A stretch of DNA of 12,489 nt from Bacteroidota bacterium (GTDB lineage: Bacteria; Bacteroidota; Bacteroidia; Sphingobacteriales; Sphingobacteriaceae): NCBI GenBank assembly GCA_013288465.1, contig JABDBT010000075.1, positions 1-12,489 of the forward strand. The letters run 5' to 3'. The notes under the pieces are model-generated. The model made no database searches. It was not told where the DNA came from and saw only the letters and a program-made list of their open reading frames with translations. Below, one piece after another: positions 1 to 7,527 of the stretch (positions are counted from its first letter, which is position 1; every line of letters starts with the position of its first letter). Both the position numbers and the translations under genes were made by a program.

Positions 1-1
1 A

Positions 2-1606
2 GAAAACCGCCGCGAAAGCTTGATGATCGTGTCGGCTTATGCAGCTAAGTTTTTTCACGAAAGTTTATTAGATACCGATGAGGGCAAAAGCATTGGCCTT
101 AGCTATTTTAAAGAGCGCGGTTTCAGCAACGATACGATAAAGAAATTCGAACTGGGGTACTCGCCTGATCAATGGGAAGCTTTTACCGGCAACGCTATAA
201 AACAGGGTTATCAGCAGGAGTTTTTGGTAGAAAGTGGTTTATCCGTTAAGCGGGACAATGGCACTTTATACGACCGTTACCGTGGCCGCGTTATGTTCCC
301 GATACATAGTTTTACCGGGCGCGTTATCGCCTTTGGCGGACGGACGCTAAAGAGCGATAAGAACGTTCCTAAATATGTAAACTCGCCCGAGTCGGAGATC
401 TACCATAAATCAAATGTGCTGTATGGTTTGTTCTTTGCCAAAAAAGCTATCCGCGAGGAGGATAACTGTTATTTGGTAGAGGGTTATGCCGACGTGCTGT
501 CGGTACACCAGGCGGGTATTGAAAATGTGGTGGCATCGTCGGGCACGTCGTTAACCGTTGAGCAGATCAGGCTGATAGGCCGCTTTACCAAAAACATCAC
601 CATTTTATATGATGGTGACGCGGCAGGTATCAAAGCCTCCCTGCGCGGGTTGGATATGATACTGGAAGAAGGGCTTAACGTAAAAGTGGTACTTTTCCCT
701 GATGGGCATGACCCGGATTCGTACGTGCGCAACGTGGGCACCAATGCCTTCAAAAAGCATATTGAGGATAATAAAAAGGATTTTATACTATATAAAACCA
801 CCCTGCTGCTTAAAGAGGCCGGGAACGACCCAATAAAAAAATCAGAAGTAATAAGGGATATTGTAGAGAGCATCGCTAAAATTCCCGATTCGATAAAGGC
901 ATCTGTTTTTATAAAAGAATGCAGCCATTTATTACAAATAGATGAGCGGTCGCTACTTTCTGAGCTGAATAAAATGCGGCAGGCCAAAGCCAAAAAGGAT
1001 GGCCAGCAGCAAATTTCGAGGGCCACGGTTGACGCGGAACAGGCGGAATTAGAAGAACCTGTTGAAAAACAAGCGAAAGAAAGTGATTCACAGGAAAAAG
1101 AGATCATCCGCCTGCTGTTATTATACGGCAACAAAATGATTGATTGGGACGGCATTGCCAATACCTATATTGGCCCGTTTATGGTAGCCGAGCTGGCAGA
1201 TGTAGAATTTGAGCATCCGGCAAGTAAAGCCTTTGTTGAAATTTATGGCCGCGAAGTGGAGAATGGTGTATTGCCCGAGGAACAGCATTTTATTCATCAT
1301 CCCGATAAAGATATTGTTGATTTGGTGGTAACCCTGCTGGCTACAAAATATACGCTGAGCGAAAACTGGTACGAAATGCATAAAATTTTGGTACCTGATG
1401 AGCAGGCTAATATGAAAGCCACTATTTTAGGCGCCATATTTCACCTCAAAAAACAAAAGGTTGGAAAAATGCTGGAAAACCTGCGGAACGAGCTGCAAAA
1501 CACTACCGGCGAAGTTGACCAGGAAATACTGCTCAATCAATACATCCGCATGAAAAAGGTTGAGAAAACCATTTCTGATTATTTGGGTTCTGTAATATTA
1601 AAATAA
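2..1606 (+). CDS. dnaG: DNA primase DnaG, 5'-truncated by the window edge
   Basis: DnaG makes the RNA primers for lagging-strand synthesis at the replication fork, working with the replicative helicase DnaB. The reading frame is open from base 2, so 534 codons are present. The amino-terminal zinc-binding domain and part of the core lie outside the window, and the TTG at 20 is not a real start. Visible are the core segment DRYRGRVMFPIHSFTGR (about residues 91-107 of the partial protein), the TOPRIM glutamate in VEGYADVLS (Glu160) and the metal-binding DGD of LYDGDAAG (204-206). The charged, poorly conserved carboxy-terminal third (from about residue 340) fits the DnaB-binding region. The stop TAA overlaps the ATG of yraN by one base, which implies translational coupling. 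Identification is firm; only the 5' end is missing. Confidence 0.97.
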   Translation, partial: ENRRESLMIVSAYAAKFFHESLLDTDEGKSIGLSYFKERGFSNDTIKKFELGYSPDQWEAFTGNAIKQGYQQEFLVESGLSVKRDNGTLYDRYRGRVMFPIHSFTGRVIAFGGRTLKSDKNVPKYVNSPESEIYHKSNVLYGLFFAKKAIREEDNCYLVEGYADVLSVHQAGIENVVASSGTSLTVEQIRLIGRFTKNITILYDGDAAGIKASLRGLDMILEEGLNVKVVLFPDGHDPDSYVRNVGTNAFKKHIEDNKKDFILYKTTLLLKEAGNDPIKKSEVIRDIVESIAKIPDSIKASVFIKECSHLLQIDERSLLSELNKMRQAKAKKDGQQQISRATVDAEQAELEEPVEKQAKESDSQEKEIIRLLLLYGNKMIDWDGIANTYIGPFMVAELADVEFEHPASKAFVEIYGREVENGVLPEEQHFIHHPDKDIVDLVVTLLATKYTLSENWYEMHKILVPDEQANMKATILGAIFHLKKQKVGKMLENLRNELQNTTGEVDQEILLNQYIRMKKVEKTISDYLGSVILK

Positions 1607-1974
1607 TGGCGCAGCACCTCGACCTGGGCCGTAAAGGCGAAAGTTTGGCTAAAGCACACCTTGAAAAAACAGGCTACGAAATAATGGACGAGAACTGGAC
1701 GCACGACCGTGCCGAAATTGACCTTATTGCTTATAAAGACCGGGTAATTATATTCACCGAAGTAAAAACCCGCACCGGCAATTGGTTTGGCGAACCCGAA
1801 GATTTTGTTGATGCCCGCAAACAAAAATTATTGGTTAAGGCCGCGGATGAATATATTTACCTGATGAACCACCAGGGTGAAGTGCGGTTTGATATTATTG
1901 CTATTTTATTTGACAAACAAAACAATTACACACTAAAACATATTGAAGACGCGTTTTGGCCTTCAACCATTTAA
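1606..1974 (+). CDS. yraN: YraN/UPF0102 family nuclease-fold protein
   Basis: A 122-residue protein of the usual UPF0102 length. It starts with the family pattern GRKGESLAKAHLEKTGY (residues 8-24). It then carries a PD-(D/E)xK-like core: AEIDLI with Glu37 and Asp39, and FTEVKTR with Glu52 and Lys54. This fold is shared with Holliday-junction resolvases and restriction enzymes, and the candidate catalytic residues are intact. The cellular role of the family is not well established, so a DNA-processing role is only inferred from the fold. Its ATG overlaps the dnaG stop (TAATG), so it is probably translated from the dnaG message. The next gene starts six bases after its stop. Confidence 0.93.
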   Translation: MAQHLDLGRKGESLAKAHLEKTGYEIMDENWTHDRAEIDLIAYKDRVIIFTEVKTRTGNWFGEPEDFVDARKQKLLVKAADEYIYLMNHQGEVRFDIIAILFDKQNNYTLKHIEDAFWPSTI

Positions 1975-1980
1975 TATTTT

Positions 1981-3051
1981 ATGAAGAATAAACTAACCCT
2001 GTTTTTTGCCGCTGTAACTTTACTGGCTATTAGCTGTACCAGTTGCAATAATAACAATCAACATAATAGCGATATTACCATTAGCCCTGAGGCAGGCACA
2101 AGCTATAAATCGGGTGACCAGGTAACTGTAAAGGTGAATTTTTCGGGCGTTAACCCGGATTCTGTTGTGTACCTGATAGACTCTGTAAGGGTTGCTACTA
2201 AAAAAGATTCAACAGCCATTAGCTTTAAAACGGACACCATGCCGTTAGGCTCACGGCTTATCACTGCTAAAATGTTCCAGGGTGGCAAAAGCCAGGACAT
2301 ATCTACCAACATAGTGTTAATGGCCGGCAAAGCACCTGATGAATATACTTATCAGGTTGAAAAGATATACCCGCATGATACCAGCTCCTATACTGAAGGG
2401 TTACTTTACCAGGATGGCTATTTGTATGAAAGTACCGGTAACACCGGGCATTCAACATTAAGAAAAGTTGACCTTGAAACCGGCAAAGCGGTGCAGGTAG
2501 CGAAAATAGATCCTAAATACTTTGGTGAAGGGAGCGCTATAATTGGCGACAAGATACTGATGCTTACTTACAAGCAGCCCGAAGCGGCCTTCGTTTTTGA
2601 TAAAAACACCTTTAAGCTATTAAAAACCTTTACTAACAACATTGGCGTTGAAGGCTGGGGGATGACCTTTGACGGCAAAAAAATATATTTTGATGACAGC
2701 ACTAACCGCATTTGGTTTTTGGATAAGGATACTTACCAGCAAAAAGGATTTATTGATGTATATGATAATAAAGGGCCAATAAACCAGGTGAACGAACTGG
2801 AATATATTAACGGTAAAATATATTCGAACGTTTATACAACCGATACCATATTAGTGATAAACCCTAAAACCGGCGCCGTTTTACAAATGGTGGATATGAA
2901 AAATTTATGGCCAATGAACCAACGCCCTGCCAATTTTGATAACCAGCAAAATGTATTGAACGGCATAGCCTGGGACGAAAAAGGCCAGCGCCTTTTTGTA
3001 ACCGGCAAAAAGTGGCCACATTTATACCAGGTTAAGTTTGTTAAGAAGTAG
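1981..3051 (+). CDS. Lipoprotein glutaminyl-peptide cyclotransferase
   Basis: A 356-residue exported enzyme. The amino terminus is a lipoprotein signal (KNK, hydrophobic LTLFFAAVTLLAIS, then Cys19, with Cys22 as a second candidate), followed by an asparagine-rich linker. Residues about 31-115 look like an Ig-type beta-sandwich. Residues about 122-356 match the beta-propeller (plant/bacterial) glutamine cyclotransferase family: YTEGLLY with Glu139, YESTGNTGHSTLRKVDLETG, and the closing NGIAWDEKGQRLFVTGKKW. The family converts amino-terminal glutamine of peptides and proteins to pyroglutamate; here it would act in the periplasm or on the outer membrane. Such cyclisation suits Bacteroidota, many of whose exported proteins expose Gln after signal cleavage (established in general, not tested here). 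It follows yraN by six bases, so it is probably in the same operon. It ends at the edge of the transposase/palindrome module. Confidence 0.9.
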   Translation: MKNKLTLFFAAVTLLAISCTSCNNNNQHNSDITISPEAGTSYKSGDQVTVKVNFSGVNPDSVVYLIDSVRVATKKDSTAISFKTDTMPLGSRLITAKMFQGGKSQDISTNIVLMAGKAPDEYTYQVEKIYPHDTSSYTEGLLYQDGYLYESTGNTGHSTLRKVDLETGKAVQVAKIDPKYFGEGSAIIGDKILMLTYKQPEAAFVFDKNTFKLLKTFTNNIGVEGWGMTFDGKKIYFDDSTNRIWFLDKDTYQQKGFIDVYDNKGPINQVNELEYINGKIYSNVYTTDTILVINPKTGAVLQMVDMKNLWPMNQRPANFDNQQNVLNGIAWDEKGQRLFVTGKKWPHLYQVKFVKK

Positions 3052-3060
3052 TTTGCAGTT
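3048..3060 (+). repeat. Left arm of a 13-bp inverted repeat flanking the transposase module
   Basis: GTAGTTTGCAGTT here is the exact reverse complement of AACTGCAAACTAC at 3917-3929. It includes the stop codon of the cyclotransferase gene. The core AGTTTGCAG occurs again at 3071-3079, so the region holds a small direct repeat as well. The two arms bracket about 880 bp that contain the transposase and its palindromes. They may be module boundaries or just a common intergenic repeat word; the sequence alone does not decide. Confidence 0.5.
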
Positions 3061-3099
3061 GGCGGTGGGCAGTTTGCAGGTAAATATTGAAAAACCGAA

Positions 3100-3534
3100 C
3101 TAATCCTTGATTAATTCCCAACCGTACTTCGTCATAAACTCATTCACTTCATCATTGAATGATTTATTTTCATGATGTTTTTCTTGGTTTTTAATGTATT
3201 TGACGACTTTTCCAACTTGAGATTCACTTACCGAAACAGCAAAATAGTCGTCCTGCCATCCAAATTTCTCGACCGTTAAATTATTTTGGTTGATCCAAAA
3301 TGAGGATTCGCCTTTTATAAGTTGCGTTATTTTGGCAATATTTTGATCCTTACCCAAGGATATCAGGCAATGCAAATGATCTATATAGCCATTAATAGCC
3401 TGTAAGAATATCCCTTTTTCTAAGCAGTTTTTACTGATGTGTTTATAAACATCATATCTAAAATCTTTTTTTAGCAATGGTTCTCGGTTTTTTGTGGCAA
3501 AAACTAAATGAACCCAAATTCTTATATATGACAT
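3100..3534 (-). CDS. IS200-like / RAYT-type Y1 (HUH) transposase
   Basis: A 144-residue protein with all hallmarks of a single-domain Y1 transposase (PF01797 type). Near the start is WVHLVFATKNREPLL. The HUH metal motif is HLH in IDHLHCLISL (His53 and His55). WQDDYFAVSVS follows, then the catalytic tyrosine in VKYIKNQEKHH (Tyr113). Length is normal and no frameshift is seen, so it may be active. These enzymes cut and join single-stranded DNA beside hairpins. The longer open frame reaches 3600, but the extra 22 codons read through a palindrome, and MSYIRIW at 3534 fits family starts better. No second gene (tnpB) accompanies it. It sits alone beside an array of perfect palindromes, which is the arrangement of REP-associated transposases. 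It lies between the convergent 3' ends of the cyclotransferase and pgi genes, where insertion does no damage. Base use is more AT-rich than its neighbours. Confidence 0.88.
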   Translation of the reverse strand: MSYIRIWVHLVFATKNREPLLKKDFRYDVYKHISKNCLEKGIFLQAINGYIDHLHCLISLGKDQNIAKITQLIKGESSFWINQNNLTVEKFGWQDDYFAVSVSESQVGKVVKYIKNQEKHHENKSFNDEVNEFMTKYGWELIKD

Positions 3535-3542
3535 TTCATTAA

Positions 3543-3555
3543 TTTGGCTAAAGCC
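3543..3555 (+). repeat. Outer half-palindrome, left copy
   Basis: TTTGGCTAAAGCC here is the exact reverse complement of GGCTTTAGCCAAA at 3876-3888. It shares the TTGGCTAAAGCC core of the full palindromes but has lost the full-length second arm. It lies just upstream of the transposase start, within its 5' leader. Best read as a decayed copy of the module's palindrome. Confidence 0.65.
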
Positions 3556-3576
3556 ACTTTTTAATTTAAACATAGT

Positions 3577-3606
3577 TCCGTTGGCTAAAGCCAACGGCAA
3601 TGAATT
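3577..3606 (-). repeat. REP-like palindrome, copy 1 (inverted relative to copy 2)
   Basis: Bases 3578-3597 read CCGTTGGCTAAAGCCAACGG: two perfect 9-bp arms around AA, able to form a tight hairpin. Including flanks, the 30 bases 3577-3606 are an exact reverse complement of 3830-3859. The conserved flank CAATGAATT lies on one side only, which gives the otherwise symmetrical palindrome an orientation. On the strand used here, AATTCATTG precedes the hairpin. One-sided conserved flanks next to hairpins are typical of REP elements recognised by RAYT proteins. Confidence 0.85.
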
Positions 3607-3829
3607 TGTTTTTATCTAATCTATCAAGGCAAATTCTTAATTGGACTAAAACCCTTTTCAATTTTAATATAACTCGGCAATATTTTTTATATACCCTCAC
3701 CTATCAAAGCAAACTTTTAGTTGAGCAAAAGCCCTTTCTTATATATTGCCTTTTTTTTAAATATATTATGATTATCCGTTGCGCCAATGAATTTTATACC
3801 TATGTTTAAAGCTAACAATTTATCAATCT
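3607..3829. repeat. Decayed tandem repeats between the two palindromes
   Basis: This 223-bp AT-rich stretch has no convincing gene; the 69-codon open frame at 3600-3809 is made of repeat-derived sequence. Two related units begin at CTATCAAGGCAAA (3621) and CTATCAAAGCAAA (3701), an 80-bp period. Each is followed by a weak version of the TTGGCTAAAGCC core: TTGGACTAAAACCC at 3641 and TTGAGCAAAAGCCC at 3721. At 3776-3793 a collapsed palindrome (CCGTTG, then CGC, then CAATGAATT at 3785-3793) keeps the conserved flank but has lost the hairpin centre. The stretch reads as old copies of the same element at different stages of decay. Confidence 0.6.
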
Positions 3830-3859
3830 AATTCATTGCCGTTGGCTTTAGCCAACGGA
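3830..3859 (+). repeat. REP-like palindrome, copy 2
   Basis: Bases 3839-3858 read CCGTTGGCTTTAGCCAACGG, the exact reverse complement of copy 1, with 9-bp arms around TT. It is preceded by the conserved word AATTCATTG (3830-3838). Together with copy 1 it forms an inverted pair about 220 bp apart, like a BIME (paired REP elements). It lies about 100 bp beyond the end of pgi and could also act as a barrier to transcription or exonucleases there; that part is inference. Confidence 0.85.
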
Positions 3860-3875
3860 TAATAAACAAGCAAAT

Positions 3876-3888
3876 CCGGCTTTAGCCA
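3876..3888 (-). repeat. Outer half-palindrome, right copy
   Basis: GGCTTTAGCCAAA is the exact reverse complement of 3543-3555. The two outer copies and the two full palindromes nest symmetrically: about 34 bases separate outer from inner starts on the left, and about 29 bases separate the corresponding ends on the right. Confidence 0.65.
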
Positions 3889-3916
3889 AACTAACGTTTA
3901 TACATTAATACTATTT

Positions 3917-3929
3917 AACTGCAAACTAC
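3917..3929 (-). repeat. Right arm of the 13-bp inverted repeat flanking the module
   Basis: AACTGCAAACTAC matches 3048-3060 in reverse complement without mismatch. It lies ten bases before the pgi stop codon, as its partner overlaps the cyclotransferase stop. It could be a boundary of the inserted module or an unrelated repeat word. Confidence 0.5.
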
Positions 3930-3938
3930 TAACTGACC

Positions 3939-5618
<1,680 letters not shown>

Positions 5619-5669
5619 TTAAAATTTAGCGTACAGCTATATTTTACTACATCGATATAGTTAAATATA

Positions 5670-5684
5670 GTGTTAAATTAACAC
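5670..5684. promoter_or_regulatory. Operator-like palindrome between divergent genes
   Basis: GTGTTAA-A-TTAACAC is a perfect 7+1+7 dyad in the 262-bp region between pgi and the gene at 5848. The word ATAGTGTT overlaps its left part (5667-5674) and recurs at 5692-5699, 25 bp away. CTATATTT at 5637-5644 pairs with AAATATAG at 5663-5670. The sequences suggest a binding site for a dimeric regulator, but no regulator is encoded nearby and the AT-rich context makes chance dyads easier. Confidence 0.35.
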
Positions 5685-5749
5685 ACCCTACATAGTGTTT
5701 GTTTTACACCAACTAAATTGCCAAATTTTCAAATAAAATTATATTTTAC

Positions 5750-5782
5750 TTTGAAAATTAAAACATTTATTTAATATATTTG
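5750..5782 (+). promoter_or_regulatory. Bacteroidota-type promoter for the 5848 gene
   Basis: TTTG at 5750-5753 is followed after 21 bases by TATATTTG at 5775-5782. This fits the known Bacteroidota sigma consensus TTTG-N19-21-TAnnTTTG without mismatch. Transcription would begin near 5788, leaving a leader of about 60 bases before the ATG at 5848. Confidence 0.75.
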
Positions 5783-5847
5783 TCGTACTGGCAAACAAAT
5801 AGCCAATTTGTCACCATATTGTTAATTTGATTTAAAATAATTGAATT

Positions 5848-6282
5848 ATGTTCGAAAAACTCTTTATCCTCGTCAAAAATAACGCCGGGAGGGCGATTAT
5901 TGACAACCCTTTAATTCCTGAACAATTACATGAAGCCGCTATAAACGATGCTTCAAGCTCTATCATCGAGGTTTTAAAAAGCCAGATGGAGAGCGGGAAA
6001 TTAAAAGACCTGGTAAAGTATTTTCAGTTTTCGGGTATCTACAACAATCCTTTAATATCAGGCGCGGTTAACAAATTTGCCAACAAGCTGAATAATTTTT
6101 ATGGTATGGAGCCGGTTGCCGCGTTAGCAACTGCCAATACACTTATTCCGCCTGTAATGCAGGAATTGATACAACAATCAAAAAGCGAGCAAAACAAAGA
6201 TTTCGCACTAAACTCAATGCTATCCAAACTAAACGGAAACAAGGCCAATATGGGCATGTTGCTTAATCAGATGGCGTTGTAA
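5848..6282 (+). CDS. Small helical protein of unknown function
   Basis: A 144-residue protein that I do not recognise with confidence. It has no signal peptide, no membrane segment, no cysteines and no obvious catalytic motif. It appears entirely alpha-helical, with LHEAAINDASSSIIEVLKSQ early, a central NNPLISGAVNKFANKLNNFYG, a hydrophobic stretch GMEPVAALATANTLIPPVMQ (about residues 85-104) and a glutamine/asparagine/methionine-rich tail. The pattern is loosely reminiscent of DUF937/YidB-type proteins, but that is a guess. It is a single-gene unit: a consensus promoter lies about 65 bp upstream and a strong terminator about 100 bp downstream. The start ATG has only AT-rich sequence before it, as is usual in Bacteroidota. 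Confidence 0.8.
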   Translation: MFEKLFILVKNNAGRAIIDNPLIPEQLHEAAINDASSSIIEVLKSQMESGKLKDLVKYFQFSGIYNNPLISGAVNKFANKLNNFYGMEPVAALATANTLIPPVMQELIQQSKSEQNKDFALNSMLSKLNGNKANMGMLLNQMAL

Positions 6283-6378
6283 GGTGGTTAAGTAGTTCAT
6301 TAGGTTGGATTGGGTGAGTAGTTGATGTTACTCAAAACCAACCACTCACTTAATCACCTCAATCAACTACTCACCAAT
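6282..6378. repeat. Compound inverted repeat between the 5848 gene and its terminator
   Basis: The 14-bp arms GGTGAGTAGTTGAT (6313-6326) and ATCAACTACTCACC (6362-6375) are exact reverse complements, and pair further if one base is bulged. A second pair, AGGTGGTTAAGT (6282-6293) with ACTTAATCACCT (6348-6359), has one mismatch. The same words (AGTAGTT, GGTTGG, ACTCAC) recur within the stretch, so it looks like a dyad built from a short repeated word. It would form a long hairpin in the message just before the rho-independent terminator. No coding potential is seen. Confidence 0.65.
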
Positions 6379-6419
6379 AAAAAAAGGGGTATCAGCAAAA
6401 ACTGATACCCCTTTTTTTA
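6379..6419 (+). terminator. Strong rho-independent terminator
   Basis: GGGGTATCAG (6386-6395) and CTGATACCCC (6402-6411) are perfect 10-bp arms around a six-base loop CAAAAA. The stem is extended by flanking A and T runs, with seven T after the stem. It ends transcription of the 5848 gene. It could also work on the opposite strand, because the upstream A-run gives a T-run there. Confidence 0.9.
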
Positions 6420-6425
6420 TATTTG
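6418..6425 (+). promoter_or_regulatory. Candidate -7 element for prfB overlapping the terminator tail
   Basis: TATATTTG fits TAnnTTTG exactly, and its first bases are the last T and A of the terminator. The prfB ATG follows after four bases (6430), so transcription from here would give a leaderless or nearly leaderless message. No TTTG is found 19-21 bases upstream, where the terminator hairpin lies, so the promoter is incomplete by consensus. Confidence 0.4.
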
Positions 6426-6429
6426 CCCC

Positions 6430-7522
6430 ATGACTAAAGAACAGATCCAGGATTTAAGGGATAGAATAATTTCCCTGAGGAGGCATCTTTGACATCGACA
6501 AGAAACTCGATGCACTGCAAATTGAACAGGACGTAACTGCTGGCCCACACTTTTGGGACCATCCTAAAGAAGCCGAAAAGGTTTTAGCCTCCATCAAAAC
6601 AAAAAAAGTATGGACAGATGAATACCAAAAGGTAGTTTCCATTATGGAAGATACCGGTGTTTTATTTGATTTTTACAAGAGCGGTGATGCTACCGAACCG
6701 GAAATGCAAGAGCAATATGATATTGCTGTAAAGGCCATAGAGGAGCTTGAATTTAAAAACATGCTCTCGGCCGAAGAGGACCAGTTTAACGCGGTATTGC
6801 AAATTACGGCAGGCGCCGGCGGCACAGAAAGCTGCGACTGGGCAAGCATGCTGATGCGGATGTATATTATGTGGGGCGAAAAAAATGGCTATAAGATATC
6901 TGAACAGGATTTCCAGGAAGGAGATTCCGCAGGGATAAAAACAGTTACCCTCCAATTAGAAGGCGATTTTGCTTATGGTTATCTAAAAGGCGAAAATGGT
7001 GTGCACCGTTTGGTAAGGATATCGCCTTTTGACTCAAACGCTAAGCGCCACACTTCATTTGCATCGGTATATGTTTACCCATTGGTGGATGATACCATAG
7101 AAATTGAAATTAACCCGGCGGATATTGAGTTTGAAACTTTCCGTTCGGGGGGTGCCGGTGGGCAAAATGTAAATAAGGTTGAAACTGCCGTGCGTTTGTA
7201 CCACAAACCATCAGGCATTATTATCAAGAACCAGGAGTCGCGCTCACAATTGCAAAATAAGGACAATGCTATCCGTTTGTTAAAATCGCAATTATATGAA
7301 GCGGAAATGCGCAAGCGCCAGGAGGCGACCAATAAAATTGAAGGCAATAAGAAAAAGATAGAGTGGGGTTCGCAAATACGTAACTATGTACTACATCCTT
7401 ATAAACTGGTTAAAGACCTGCGTACTGACTATGAAACATCAAACGCGGCGGCTGTATTAGACGGCGACCTTAACGACTTTTTAAAAGCCTATTTAATGGA
7501 ATTTGGCGGACCGAAAAATTGA
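6430..7522 (+). CDS. prfB: Peptide chain release factor 2 (programmed +1 frameshift)
   Basis: RF2 recognises UAA and UGA stop codons on the ribosome and triggers peptide release. The message needs a +1 shift: 20 codons from ATG 6430 end in CTT followed by TGA (6490-6492). The product continues in the +1 frame from GAC 6491 to TGA 7520-7522, giving 363 residues, close to the 365 of E. coli RF2. After the shift come [10 protein letters not shown] and, later, [16 protein letters not shown]. The stop-codon-reading tripeptide is SPF in [11 protein letters not shown] (198-200), specific for RF2. The catalytic GGQ is in [12 protein letters not shown] (243-245). The ATG at 6644 is internal. The following esterase starts five bases after the stop, so the two are probably co-transcribed. 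The true stop is UGA, RF2's own codon. Confidence 0.97.
6478..6493 (+). promoter_or_regulatory. RF2 autoregulatory +1 frameshift site
   Basis: AGGAGG (6478-6483), CAT, then CTTTGAC (6487-6493) reproduces the well-known prfB recoding signal: a Shine-Dalgarno-like stimulator three bases before the CUU slip codon, an in-frame UGA, then C. When RF2 is scarce, ribosomes pause at UGA, the peptidyl-tRNA slips forward and full-length RF2 is made. The strong SD-like element is notable in a genome whose genes mostly lack Shine-Dalgarno sequences. Confidence 0.95.
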
Positions 7523-7527
7523 TCAAT

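Noticed and set aside
484..1161. Long - strand open frame of 225 codons inside dnaG
   Set aside because: It is serine/leucine-rich antisense shadow of a conserved coding region, with no domain and no leader signals.
3535..3600. Longer transposase with 22 extra amino-terminal residues
   Set aside because: The extension is translated palindrome sequence (MPLALANG...). The ATG at 3534 gives the normal family start and length.
3600..3809. Open frame of 69 codons on the + strand between the palindromes
   Set aside because: It consists of decayed repeat units and low-complexity AT-rich codons, starts inside a palindrome flank and has no recognisable domain.
3577..3859. CRISPR-like array
   Set aside because: The repeats are inverted, few and irregularly spaced, the sequence between them is decayed repeat rather than unique spacers, and no cas genes are present.
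6430..6492. prfB as a pseudogene because of an in-frame TGA, or a shorter gene starting at 6644
   Set aside because: The TGA sits in the exact CTTTGAC recoding context with AGGAGG before it, the downstream frame continues the RF2 amino terminus, and all later motifs are intact.
7519..7527. TTG start for the esterase overlapping the prfB stop
   Set aside because: The ATG at 7528 gives a clean signal peptide beginning MKATYLF, and a TTG start is not needed.
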